A DNA stretch of 52,429 nt from an uncultured Microbacterium sp. (lineage in GTDB: Bacteria; Actinomycetota; Actinomycetes; Actinomycetales; Microbacteriaceae): positions 1 through 52,429 of the forward strand of contig NZ_CALBRW010000041.1 in the NCBI RefSeq assembly GCF_937927635.1, read 5' to 3'. Below, in pieces: positions 1 through 7,799 of the stretch. The notes under the pieces were generated by a model. It was given only the letters and a program-made list of their open reading frames with translations. It ran no database searches and was not told the origin of the DNA. A program made the translations under genes and the position numbers. The number at the start of each line of letters is the position of its first letter. The stretch's first letter is position 1.

Positions 1-96
1 CAGGGGTCGCGAACGTAGGGTGGTGCAAGTCGAGGTCTTCCGGCGGACGGGCAGTTGAGCGCCGAGCGCGACGGCGGTGTAGCGAGAGCGGAGCAC
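1..96 (-). CDS. Partial unknown gene, N-terminus only
   Basis: A minus-strand frame opens with GTG at 96 and stays open for 32 codons to the window edge. GAAAGGGG lies just upstream of the GTG as a ribosome binding site. Copy A of the 34-bp bipartite element sits 33 bases upstream of the start, in the same geometry as the other four copies. The visible residues (start LRSRYTAVALGAQ) match nothing I recognise. The call rests on the promoter-like element, the ribosome binding site and the open frame, so it is an inference. Confidence 0.4.
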   Translation of the reverse strand, partial: MLRSRYTAVALGAQLPVRRKTSTCTTLRSRPL

Positions 97-129
97 GGAT
101 TGCCCCTTTCGGTGTGGCGGTCAGGTACT

Positions 130-163
130 CATATAGGCCGCCGTCTCCGGGCTTCGCGGACAC
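130..163 (-). promoter_or_regulatory. 34-bp bipartite element, copy A
   Basis: On the minus strand this reads GTGTCCGCGAA-N13-GGCCTATATG. Both half-sites and the 34-base length are identical to the other copies at 4495, 7761, 15695 and 25287, apart from a G/A choice in the first base. TATATG could act as a -10 hexamer, but there is no TTGACA-like -35. It points at the partial gene starting at 96. Confidence 0.75.
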
Positions 164-218
164 GCGAGGGTGTGGATCGTCGTGACGGCGGCCGCGGCCG
201 CGGTTCTACGCTCGGGCG

Positions 219-386
219 ATGGACGACGCGATGGAGGCCCAGGTGCAGCCACGCTGTCGCGACTGCCGGGTGGTGATGCGAGACAGTCCCGGCGGATGGC
301 GTTGCCCGGCGTGCGGGTTGGTGATCCCGGTTGACCAGTCGATCGTGGTGCCTGTGTTCTCCGGGCCGTCGATCTGGGGCGGCTGA
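219..386 (+). CDS. Small zinc-ribbon protein
   Basis: A 55-codon frame from ATG 219 to TGA 384-386; ATG 231 is an alternative start. The product has two CxxC knuckles, CRDC and CPAC, about 16 residues apart, the spacing of a minimal zinc ribbon. The C-terminus is hydrophobic and glycine-rich. It converges on the prepilin peptidase gene, whose stop lies ten bases away. No strong ribosome binding site is visible. Tiny zinc ribbons often bind nucleic acid or protein partners, but the role here is unknown. Support comes from the paired CxxC motifs and the fit between neighbouring features. Confidence 0.5.
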   Translation: MDDAMEAQVQPRCRDCRVVMRDSPGGWRCPACGLVIPVDQSIVVPVFSGPSIWGG

Positions 387-395
387 CCCGGGCCG

Positions 396-1013
396 CTATC
401 CGGCGAGCTCGGCGGCGATCGTGACCAGCAGCGCCGCGGCGACCAGGTAAGGGCCAAACGGCAGGCGCGTGTCAGTGCCGGGTACGCGACGTCGACGAGC
501 AAGCAGGATGCCGGCGTGCGGGATGGCGAGGATGTAGCCGGCGACGAGCGCGTACAGCGGCAGTAGCCAGCTGAACCATCCGGTGAGCAGCCCGATCGCG
601 AGGAACAGCTTGATGTCTCCGGCGGCGAGAGTGCCGACCAGGGCGATCACCGCGGCGATAGCGAAGATCACCGCGGCGGTGATGGTCGCTTGAGCGAGCA
701 GCTGCCACTGTCCGGTCGTGGTGGCGAGTCCCGCCCAGTACCCCAGTAGCCCGGCCGCCAACGGGAAGGTGCCTGCGTTGGGCAGTCGGCGGGTTCTGCC
801 GTCGATGACGGCCAGGGGCACGCCCACGGCCGCGAACACGGCGATGGCGCCCCACTCTCCCACCCCGAGGCGCGATTCGGCCGCGAGAGGCGCTGTGAGA
901 GCCGCTGAGAGCGCGAAACCGGCTGCGAGGGCACCGAGACACCACCACAGCAGCCGAGGAGCCGCAGGGCGTCGCTGCGGCTCCTCGGTGCGTGCGGACT
1001 GTTCGGTCACCAT
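396..1013 (-). CDS. Prepilin peptidase, TadV/CpaA-like
   Basis: A 205-residue polytopic membrane protein of the A24 aspartyl protease family, which cleaves Flp-type prepilins in the membrane. The two catalytic aspartates are visible: D71 in VIDGRTRRLPN and D133 in AAGDIKLF. The usual first glycine of GxGD is alanine here. A PFGP motif lies near residues 185-188. About six hydrophobic segments follow a short basic N-terminus. The N-terminal methylase domain of PilD-type enzymes is absent, as usual for Tad systems. It lies ten bases downstream of the LysM-BTAD gene, so it is probably co-transcribed with it, and it is the natural processing enzyme for the pilin and pseudopilins at 6.2-7.7 kb. 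Confidence 0.85.
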   Translation of the reverse strand: MVTEQSARTEEPQRRPAAPRLLWWCLGALAAGFALSAALTAPLAAESRLGVGEWGAIAVFAAVGVPLAVIDGRTRRLPNAGTFPLAAGLLGYWAGLATTTGQWQLLAQATITAAVIFAIAAVIALVGTLAAGDIKLFLAIGLLTGWFSWLLPLYALVAGYILAIPHAGILLARRRRVPGTDTRLPFGPYLVAAALLVTIAAELAG

Positions 1014-1023
1014 GGCGTCGGGG

Positions 1024-4000
1024 TCAGCTGGCGACAGCGTGCCGGCGGCGCAGCTGCTCGATGAGCTCTTCGGTCTCGGGTTCCGGCTCGGCGTAGTCCG
1101 GGTCGATCTGCGTCAGAGCGTGCTCGAGTTGCGTGACCAGGCGCTCGACGCCGGCGCTGTCGCCGGCCATGTGCTCGGCGCGGAGTGCGTCACGCCAGAA
1201 GACCTCGTTGATCGGGTCGACCATGCGGCCGATCGCGGCGGCCAGGCGTGCGTTGCGGGTGTTGCCCTCGCGCAGCGCTCTGGTGGCGAGCTCGTGGGCG
1301 GCGTCACCGATCGCGGCGATCATTTCCTGGCGCAGCGTCTCGGCCCACACGTAGTACTTCTCCTTGACGCCGGAGATCGGCTGGCCCTTGACCAGGCCGA
1401 GGGCGCGCACGAGGTTCTCGGTCGTCGCGGTGGTCGGGTCGGTGCCGATCAGGGCGAGCCATTCGTCCCAGTCGCTGGCGAACGTGTCGGTGAGGGCGTA
1501 GACACCCTTGGTGGCCGGGACGAGGTAGCTGTGCCCGGCGCGGTCCTTGCCGAGCCAGCGTCGCGCCGCCGTGGTGAGCCGGTTGCGCGACGACGTGCCT
1601 CGGGCCGGGTCGCTGCCGGGCCACAGCGCGTCGTGCACCTGCTCGGTGCTGGCCTCGGGGTGGGTGGCCACGAACGCGATGAGCTCGATCGCGCGCAGAC
1701 GCTGCGAGTTCCACTGCTGCGCGTTGCTCGGTGCTTCACCCTGCGGGTTGAGCACGGTGACGGGGCCGAGCAGCTGCAGCCGGGGCGATCGCAGGTCGAC
1801 GATCGGCGCGAGGGTGCTCAGGTCGTGCGCGTTGTCGTCGGCGGAGATCTCGGCGGTCGCGACCGTGTCTGCGGTCGGTGCTTCGTCGGCGACGGCGGTC
1901 GGCTCGAGCACCTGGTCGACGGGAGCGGCGTCGACCAGGTGCTCGGCGGGAAGCTCCTCGGCGTCGACGGCTGTGCCGTTCGGGTCGAGCTCGGCGGTCT
2001 CAGCCTCCGGGTAGGGAGCTTCGTCGGTGGCGCCCTGGAAGATCTCGTCGAGCGCGACTTCGGCCGACGCCGAGGAGTGCTCGACGGCGGGCTGGTCGTT
2101 GGCGACGGTGAACAGGGCGAGGATGCGGGCGTACTCCTCGTCGGTGACGACCTGCGGGGTCAGCGGCAGGGTCGCGCCGTCCGTGTCCGGGATCTCGAGC
2201 TCGGCTGTCGTGCGGTCCTGCAGACGGAAGTTCCAGCCTCCGGCCAAGTGGCCGGCGGAGATCGCGGCGATTCCCACGCGCGGCACGCGGCTGACGAGCT
2301 CGGCGAGCTCGAGCCGGGTGTGCTCGTCGGGCAGCTGGCCGAGCACGATGATCTCCGGGGTCCACGACTCCGCCAGGGGGCCGGCGGTGCGCGCCTGCTC
2401 GAGGCTGGTGATTCCGGCGTCCTCGAGCGCGGCGGTGACCTCCTCGGCCTGGCCGCGCAGATCCCGGATCAGTGCGTCGACGTCGTCGACGTGGCGGACC
2501 CTGCCGGACCCGACCGCGTCGGGAAGCCCGGCAGCGACACCCACGAGGGTGACCTGCAGGTTCTCCGCCCAGGTGCTGGTCGCGAGCTCGAGGGCCAGAG
2601 CGGTCAGCGTCGCCTCCTCGAGCTCGGGGGTGCCGTCGATGTTGAGCGAGCCGAGCTTCTCGAGATCCACGAGCAGGTGGGCGTCGTTCTCGTCGTGGCC
2701 GAGGGTGACCAGCGCCGGGTACGGCGCTGACGGGGTGCGCTCGAGCGGGGTGAGGTCGTCGAAGCCGATCGACCACGCCATTTCGTCCGGGGTGTCCTGG
2801 CGGAACGGCGCGGGCAGCTGAGCGGGCTCGTCGAGGAAGACCGAGATCTCGTCGGCCGAAAGGCGCAGCGCGTACAGGGCCGGGAGGGTGGCGCCGGTGT
2901 CCTGAGCCCACACGGCCAGCATCCGCAGCGCGTGGTCGACGGCGTCCATGCCTTGCGGGTTCTCTACGGCGCGAAGCTCGAGCTCGACGGTGGAGATCTC
3001 CTCCGCGGGCATCGCGATGCGCTGGCCGGGCTTGCGGTTGCGGCGCTGCTGGACGCGGCGCAGACCGAGGAAGCTGAGCAGACCGGCGGCGAGCACTCCC
3101 CCGATCCCGAGCGTGCGCCAGTCGGTGACGACGTCGGCCCAGTCGGGGGCGTCGCTCGCCTCGGCGGCCTCGTCGACCTCAGCCGGCACGGGTGCCGACT
3201 CGGCCGGCGCGTTCTCCTGCGTCGGCGCCGTCTCGGCCGCGCCACCATCGGTCACGAAGCCGAGGCCGGTGTCGGTGCCCGCGTTCTCGGCGGGCTCAGC
3301 AGCGGGCTCGTCGGCATCACCGGCGCCGCCCGCCTCGTCTACGGTGTCCTCGGTCGTCGACGACCCTTCACTGCCCACACTCTGATCGGTGTCGGTCGTC
3401 GCCGATCCGGCGTCGTCGGTCTCGGTCTGAGTGCCGTCGACGACAGCAGGGTCATCGGTGGCGCCCTCGGCGCCGTCGATGGCGGTCGGCGGCGTGGTCG
3501 GCGCGGGAGTCTCGGCCGGCGCCTCGGTGATCGACGCAGCCGCGGCGACGTAGGCGGCGGGGATGGCGACCGTCCATCCGGGCACGATGAGGCTGGGGTC
3601 GGAGATCTGCCGCCCGTCAGGCTGGGTGATGTCGCGGGAGGCCTCGTAGATCTCGGTGTACCGCTCCCCCGAGCCGAGCTCGTCTGCGGCGATGTCCCAG
3701 AGAGTGTCCCCGGAGACCACGGTGCGCTGCTCCTCGCCGGCCTGCGTCACGCTGGCGGCCGCGTCCGGGAGCTCGAGCACCATGCCGGGGTCGATGCCGT
3801 CGCGCTGCCCCACGGTGTAGCCGCCGGGCTGGGGGCGGTCGCGGTTGAGCTCGACGATCTCCTGGTAGCGCTGACCGTCGCCAAGGTGCTGCTCGGCGAT
3901 CGCCCACAGAGAGTCGCCGGCCTTCACGGTGTAGGTCTGCGCAGCAGCAGGCGCCTGCTCCGCAGTGGCGGCCTCCGGTGCGCTTTCAGCTGCCGGGGCA

Positions 4001-4443
4001 GGTGCCTGGTCGGTGTAGCTGGTGACGCTGGCAGACACGCTCGCGGGGGCGACATCGGCAGCGGTCGGAGTGGCGGCCATGGCGGCGTTCGGCGCGAAGA
4101 TTGCGATGATGGCTGCGATCAGGACGCCGGCAGCCTTCTGCTGCACGCCCAGGCCGGGCAGCTTCATCCGCTTCACGCCGGGGCCCGACATGGCGATGCG
4201 CAGCTGGTTCGGGATCTCCGCGAGGTAGCCGATCGCGAAGGTTGCCCACGCGGTCCACGCGATGAGCGGGATGACGGTGCCGACCAGGAACTCCCCGCCG
4301 TAGTCGGGCATCGTCAGCGCCGACATCAGGCGATCCCACGAGGGGATCGGGTTACCGGCCAGGAAGACCAGCGCGGCAGGCAGACCCACCAGCAGCGCGG
4401 CAGACAGGATGAGAGCTCCGAGCCCTGCGGTGATTCGCCTCAC
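1024..4443 (-). CDS. LysM / winged-helix-BTAD membrane protein
   Basis: A 1139-residue chimera. Hydrophobic segments lie near residues 5-28, 52-74 and 104-123. Two LysM domains follow at about 171-226 and 240-296, which would bind peptidoglycan. After an acidic Thr/Ala-rich linker comes another membrane segment near 450. The C-terminal 240 residues look like an OmpR-type winged helix (LGPVTVLNPQG, LHDALWPG-like region) followed by a bacterial transcriptional activator (BTAD) domain. Such proteins sit beside Tad loci in actinobacteria. Copy B of the 34-bp element lies 51 bases upstream. It may be a wall-sensing, membrane-tethered regulator, but no DNA target is shown. Domain assignment is by eye. 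Confidence 0.8.
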   Translation of the reverse strand: MRRITAGLGALILSAALLVGLPAALVFLAGNPIPSWDRLMSALTMPDYGGEFLVGTVIPLIAWTAWATFAIGYLAEIPNQLRIAMSGPGVKRMKLPGLGVQQKAAGVLIAAIIAIFAPNAAMAATPTAADVAPASVSASVTSYTDQAPAPAAESAPEAATAEQAPAAAQTYTVKAGDSLWAIAEQHLGDGQRYQEIVELNRDRPQPGGYTVGQRDGIDPGMVLELPDAAASVTQAGEEQRTVVSGDTLWDIAADELGSGERYTEIYEASRDITQPDGRQISDPSLIVPGWTVAIPAAYVAAAASITEAPAETPAPTTPPTAIDGAEGATDDPAVVDGTQTETDDAGSATTDTDQSVGSEGSSTTEDTVDEAGGAGDADEPAAEPAENAGTDTGLGFVTDGGAAETAPTQENAPAESAPVPAEVDEAAEASDAPDWADVVTDWRTLGIGGVLAAGLLSFLGLRRVQQRRNRKPGQRIAMPAEEISTVELELRAVENPQGMDAVDHALRMLAVWAQDTGATLPALYALRLSADEISVFLDEPAQLPAPFRQDTPDEMAWSIGFDDLTPLERTPSAPYPALVTLGHDENDAHLLVDLEKLGSLNIDGTPELEEATLTALALELATSTWAENLQVTLVGVAAGLPDAVGSGRVRHVDDVDALIRDLRGQAEEVTAALEDAGITSLEQARTAGPLAESWTPEIIVLGQLPDEHTRLELAELVSRVPRVGIAAISAGHLAGGWNFRLQDRTTAELEIPDTDGATLPLTPQVVTDEEYARILALFTVANDQPAVEHSSASAEVALDEIFQGATDEAPYPEAETAELDPNGTAVDAEELPAEHLVDAAPVDQVLEPTAVADEAPTADTVATAEISADDNAHDLSTLAPIVDLRSPRLQLLGPVTVLNPQGEAPSNAQQWNSQRLRAIELIAFVATHPEASTEQVHDALWPGSDPARGTSSRNRLTTAARRWLGKDRAGHSYLVPATKGVYALTDTFASDWDEWLALIGTDPTTATTENLVRALGLVKGQPISGVKEKYYVWAETLRQEMIAAIGDAAHELATRALREGNTRNARLAAAIGRMVDPINEVFWRDALRAEHMAGDSAGVERLVTQLEHALTQIDPDYAEPEPETEELIEQLRRRHAVAS

Positions 4444-4494
4444 GGTCGTCTCCTCGATTTCAGCGTCAGCGCCCGCGCGGTGCGGGTCCTACGT

Positions 4495-4528
4495 CATATA
4501 GGCCCCACAGCTGGCGGTTCGCGGACAT
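4495..4528 (-). promoter_or_regulatory. 34-bp bipartite element, copy B
   Basis: Minus strand ATGTCCGCGAA-N13-GGCCTATATG, followed by ACGTAG, which copy D shares. It lies between the stop of the secreted-protein gene and the LysM-BTAD start at 4443 (51 bases). This gives the LysM-BTAD and prepilin peptidase genes their own promoter or operator. Confidence 0.8.
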
Positions 4529-4535
4529 CTGGCTT

Positions 4536-5555
4536 TCACCCGCCGACGTTGACGGTCTGCAACTCGTTGATCTCGAGCGGGACCGAGCTCGAGGTCGTCA
4601 GGTTGATCGTGCCGGTGGGACCGGCGAGTGAGGTCCACTCCACAACCCACTGGCTCGTCGCGGTGACGGTGTAGCGATCGCCGCCCTGAGACTCCGAGGT
4701 CGTGCGGTAGCGGTAGCCGCAGGTCGGCGAATCAGTGACGCCGTAGCCGGTCGTGTACGCGGTGCCAGTGCCGCCGCAGACCTGCGATCCGCCGTCGCCC
4801 ATGTCCCACCGAACGGAAGTCACGCGGGCGGTCGCGGTGATGGTCTGCCCGCCGAGGGTGGCCGTCTCGCTGTACGGTCCCCAGGTCAGCGGTTGCGGGT
4901 TCTCAACCCAGAGCCACACGGGTACGCCCAGGTAGGAGCGGCGGTGACCCCACGCGGGGTTGACCTCGGGCGCCATGCCGATGTCAATCCCGCGCAGCGC
5001 GAACGTCGAGATCAGCCGCTCGGCGGCGACGCCAGGGGGCAGAACCTGCAGGCCGGGCGGGACCGTCTCAGACCAGAAGTTGGTCTCTTGGCCGACACCA
5101 GGCGAACCGCCCGGCGTCGGGTTGAACATGATGCAGCCGTAGTAGCCGGCCTTGTCGGAGTACCCAGGGGGGCGCGTCGGCCAGACGCCGTCCTTCATGA
5201 ACACGTAGCACTGCCGGGTATTCGACCAGTACGACGTCGAGCCACCGCAATCGATGATCGCGTAGAACCGCTGATAGCTGCCGCCGTCGAAGACGCGGAT
5301 GTCGGCCTCGCTCCACCCCAGCTGCAGCAGGCCCGACTCCGAGTTCTCGTAGTAGCAAGTCGGCGCACCAGGCGTCCACCCGTTGCTGTCTGGGTTCGGC
5401 GCCGGGTCGGAGGGCACGTTGGAGATCGTGATGTAGCAGACGGCGAGATCGTTGCAGTAGACGCCGCCCGCAGCCTGAGCGGGGGCCGCAGCTACAACAG
5501 ATCCAACCGCGATCATGAGTGCGGTGGCGAGGACCGCGAGCGTTCGCCTCAGCAT
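4536..5555 (-). CDS. Secreted protein of the Tad locus
   Basis: A 339-residue protein. A Sec signal peptide covers roughly residues 1-29 (LRRTLAVLATALMIAVG, then AAPAQAAGG). The mature part is rich in Cys, Trp, Tyr and Gly. Its C-terminal third carries a PKD-like pattern (WDMGDGG, later YRYRTTS, then YTVTATSQW). Exported proteins of this kind occur in actinobacterial Tad clusters and are often mislabelled. Its start overlaps the end of the lipoprotein gene by seven bases, so it is co-transcribed. Function is unknown; a surface or pilus-associated role is inferred from position and export signal. Confidence 0.75.
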   Translation of the reverse strand: MLRRTLAVLATALMIAVGSVVAAAPAQAAGGVYCNDLAVCYITISNVPSDPAPNPDSNGWTPGAPTCYYENSESGLLQLGWSEADIRVFDGGSYQRFYAIIDCGGSTSYWSNTRQCYVFMKDGVWPTRPPGYSDKAGYYGCIMFNPTPGGSPGVGQETNFWSETVPPGLQVLPPGVAAERLISTFALRGIDIGMAPEVNPAWGHRRSYLGVPVWLWVENPQPLTWGPYSETATLGGQTITATARVTSVRWDMGDGGSQVCGGTGTAYTTGYGVTDSPTCGYRYRTTSESQGGDRYTVTATSQWVVEWTSLAGPTGTINLTTSSSVPLEINELQTVNVGG

Positions 5556-6163
5556 GTGGTCCCCAGACTGATGCGGTCATTGACGAGCCACGTCTTCGTC
5601 TCGGCGTTGTAGATCACATGGAACTCGACCTCGTTGCGGGGGTTCGGGTTCTGCATTGCCGGCTTGCCATCGGCTGTCGTGATCTTGCGCTGAGAGCCAT
5701 CGAGGCAACCCGGCACGATCACGAGTCCGTTGGCGATTCCCTCGTACTCCTGGCCGTAGCCGGTCGCGGGCTCGAAGATGAGAGACCCTTCGACGGTCGA
5801 CTGCCCCTCGATGCTCTCGCCGTCCTCGTTCAGAATCGGTCCCTCGGCGATCCGGGTGGCGTCGTCCTGGAACTCGCGCAGGGCCTTCCCTGTGGCGACG
5901 GCTTCATACCGCTCGGGGTTCGCCCCGCCGGCCGCGCCGATCTCTGCCTGCGTCGCGAGCAGGAGGTCGATGGTCGCCTCGGCCTGGTCGATGGCTTCGT
6001 TCTCGTCGGCGGGTGCTTCGCCGGTGATCGCCGTAGCCGAGGGGGTGGGCGTGGGGGTCTCGCCCGCGCTGCCCGTGGGGTTGGGGGTGCCGGTGCCCGT
6101 GCAGGCGGTCAGCGTCAGTGCGGCAGCGATGATGCCGGCGATGGCGAGGCGCTTGGTGCTCAT
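5549..6163 (-). CDS. Lipoprotein of the Tad locus
   Basis: A 204-residue lipoprotein. The leader MSTKRLAIAGIIAAALTL ends in lipobox LTAC, and is followed by a Thr/Pro/Gly linker. The folded part has an alpha plus beta pattern and ends in VIYNAETKTWLVNDR, reminiscent of NTF2/SnoaL-like secreted domains, although no family is certain. It is ten bases downstream of the TadG-like gene and overlaps the next gene by seven. An outer-face accessory role in pilus assembly is inferred from context only. Confidence 0.75.
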   Translation of the reverse strand: MSTKRLAIAGIIAAALTLTACTGTGTPNPTGSAGETPTPTPSATAITGEAPADENEAIDQAEATIDLLLATQAEIGAAGGANPERYEAVATGKALREFQDDATRIAEGPILNEDGESIEGQSTVEGSLIFEPATGYGQEYEGIANGLVIVPGCLDGSQRKITTADGKPAMQNPNPRNEVEFHVIYNAETKTWLVNDRISLGTTC

Positions 6164-6173
6164 GGGGGGGCTC

Positions 6174-6596
6174 CTATTGCGTGATGATCTCGGCGGTGGC
6201 GGTCGCCCCAGCGGGGAGGGTGGTGATGCCGATGATGGAAACGAACTTCGTGCTGTACGACGTTTCGACGCTAACGGTGATCCGGTCTCCGACGACGTTC
6301 ACGGTCCCGGTCATGCCGGACGCTTCGATGTAGTCGGTCGCAGCGGTGCGTGCCCGGTTGTTGTCGAGGCTGATGCCGCCGTTAGAGACGACCTGGGCGG
6401 CGACGGCGTTGGCTGCGGCGCGGCTGGCGCCGGAGGCGATGGCTTGCGCGTTCTCGTTAGCCTGGATCTTCCCGGCGCCGTCGACGACGAGCCCGACGAT
6501 GAGGACGAGCGCGGGAACGAACACCACGAAGAACGGCGTGATGGAGCCGCGCTCGTCGTCGCGGAGCTTGCGGAGCAGCCGGCGGATGGTGGTCAC
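6174..6596 (-). CDS. TadG-like pseudopilin
   Basis: 140 residues. The short basic leader ends in DDERG, followed by a long hydrophobic helix (SITPFFVVFVPALVLIVG) and a periplasm-type beta-rich domain. DERG-S is the typical cleavage context of TadE/TadG proteins. No glutamate sits at position +5, which is more usual for TadG than TadE. Family members are minor pilins or anchors. It lies four bases downstream of the second TadE-like gene. Confidence 0.8.
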   Translation of the reverse strand: MTTIRRLLRKLRDDERGSITPFFVVFVPALVLIVGLVVDGAGKIQANENAQAIASGASRAAANAVAAQVVSNGGISLDNNRARTAATDYIEASGMTGTVNVVGDRITVSVETSYSTKFVSIIGITTLPAGATATAEIITQ

Positions 6597-6600
6597 GGGG

Positions 6601-7047
6601 TCAGCCTCGCTCTCGGTAGGCGTCGACGGGTGAGGCGGCCGACGAGCTCATGGTCCGGCTTCCGGGGATGCCTGGGAGGGTGATGTCGGCGAGGCTCACG
6701 TCGCAGTTGACGGCGGCGGAGACGGTACCGGTCGTGCCGATCGCGGTGTTCAGGCCGCTGGCGTCGACGCTCACGGTGAGGGTCGTGCAGGTGATGCCGG
6801 ACTGGCTCATCGCGCGGCGTGCGGCGTCCTCGGCGTTGGTGACTGCGGTGCTGGCGTCTCGGGAGAGGGAGGCGGCTCGTGCGGCGGCGTAGGCGGCGCT
6901 CTGGGTCGCGTTGTCGGCGAGGGCGGTGCGGCCGCCGGCGACGAGGACGAGGACGAGCATCGCGATGACGGGGGCGATGATGACGATCTCGGCGGCGTTG
7001 GAGCCGCGCTCGTCGGCCACGAGGCGCTGCCGGAGGCGGGTGATCAT
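6601..7047 (-). CDS. TadE-like pseudopilin 2
   Basis: 148 residues. The leader MITRLRQRLVADERG is followed by a hydrophobic helix with glutamate at +5 (SNAAE), the signature of class IVb prepilins cut by the A24 peptidase. The distal part has a pair of cysteines (around ITCTT and AVNCDV) that could form a disulfide. Its ATG at 7047 overlaps the TGA of the upstream TadE-like gene, which indicates translational coupling. Likely a minor pilin. Confidence 0.8.
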   Translation of the reverse strand: MITRLRQRLVADERGSNAAEIVIIAPVIAMLVLVLVAGGRTALADNATQSAAYAAARAASLSRDASTAVTNAEDAARRAMSQSGITCTTLTVSVDASGLNTAIGTTGTVSAAVNCDVSLADITLPGIPGSRTMSSSAASPVDAYRERG

Positions 7048-7454
7048 GGCACCCACCTTTCGACGGGTCCGGTGATGGTCTTGGTGACGGTGGTGTTCAC
7101 GCCGGGGATGAGGCCGGGCGTGATGGCGGTGACGGTTGCGGTGACCTCGGTGGCGTTGCGATCGACGTTCACGTTGACGTCGGTGAGCATGCCGCCGGCC
7201 TGATCGGCGGTCGCAGTGCCGGCATTGACGCCGTCTGCCGTGGTGGCGTCGTACAGGCGGGCTGCCTCGTAGGCGTTGACAGCTGCGGCCTGGACGAGGT
7301 TGGTGCCGTGGTACCAAAGGCCTCCCTGCACGATCGCGAGGATCAGCAGGAGCAGCGCCGGCAGCACGATCACGGTCTCGGCGGTCTCGAATCCGCGCTC
7401 GTCTCGCCCCGCCTTCCGAAGCGGACGGAGGAGGCGAGCGCGGATCGATGCCAT
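7044..7454 (-). CDS. TadE-like pseudopilin 1
   Basis: About 136 residues from ATG 7454; GTG 7460 is an alternative start. The leader ends in DERG and is followed by FETAE, with glutamate at +5, and a hydrophobic helix rich in Leu/Ile. This matches TadE-type minor pilins. The C-terminal domain is Thr/Val-rich and beta-type. No clear ribosome binding site precedes it, so translation probably depends on coupling to the pilin gene ten bases upstream. It overlaps the next gene by four bases. Confidence 0.8.
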   Translation of the reverse strand: MASIRARLLRPLRKAGRDERGFETAETVIVLPALLLLILAIVQGGLWYHGTNLVQAAAVNAYEAARLYDATTADGVNAGTATADQAGGMLTDVNVNVDRNATEVTATVTAITPGLIPGVNTTVTKTITGPVERWVP

Positions 7455-7464
7455 GACCACGGGT

Positions 7465-7668
7465 TCAGTTGCTGGGCAGCAGTGCGATCTGGCCGGTCAC
7501 GAAGGTCGTGATGGCGGCGATGGCGGCGGCAGCCAGGATGACCGCGCCGACCGTCAGGAAGATCTTCTCCGCGGTCTCGAGGCCCTCTTCGGGGGCCTCG
7601 GTGAGCTCGCGGTAGCGGCCCTTGGCGGACTCCACGGCGAGGGTGATGCGTTCGGTGATCTTGCTCAT
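7465..7668 (-). CDS. Flp-type major pilin
   Basis: A 67-residue prepilin. A 29-residue leader ends in glycine, then LETAE with glutamate at +5 and one long hydrophobic helix (IFLTVGAVILAAAAIAAITTFV) up to the C-terminus. This is the size and layout of Flp/Pil class IVb pilins: the small helical subunit of the Tad pilus after A24 peptidase cleavage. It is the first gene after copy C of the 34-bp element, 92 bases upstream. It therefore has its own promoter and can be expressed more strongly than the assembly ATPases. Confidence 0.85.
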   Translation of the reverse strand: MSKITERITLAVESAKGRYRELTEAPEEGLETAEKIFLTVGAVILAAAAIAAITTFVTGQIALLPSN

Positions 7669-7760
7669 TTCTCTCTCTTTCCGGGGTTGGGTGGTGCGTG
7701 GACTGGGTGTCTTGAGTTGAAAGTCAACTATGGGGGCGGGCGACTTGGGGAGCCTTATGT

Positions 7761-7794
7761 CATATAGGCCGACCGATCAGGGGTTCGCGGACAT
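7761..7794 (-). promoter_or_regulatory. 34-bp bipartite element, copy C
   Basis: Minus strand ATGTCCGCGAA-N13-GGCCTATATG, followed by ACATAAGG. It lies in the 131-base gap between the tadC stop (7800) and the pilin start (7668), 92 bases upstream of the pilin. It likely drives the pilin-pseudopilin-lipoprotein operon. Confidence 0.8.
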
Positions 7795-7799
7795 GGCTC

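Noticed and set aside
718..2730. Long plus-strand frame opposite the LysM-BTAD and prepilin peptidase genes
   Set aside because: It is an antisense shadow caused by high GC; it crosses two genes and their junction, and its composition (Arg/Val/Gly/Leu runs) has no domain pattern.
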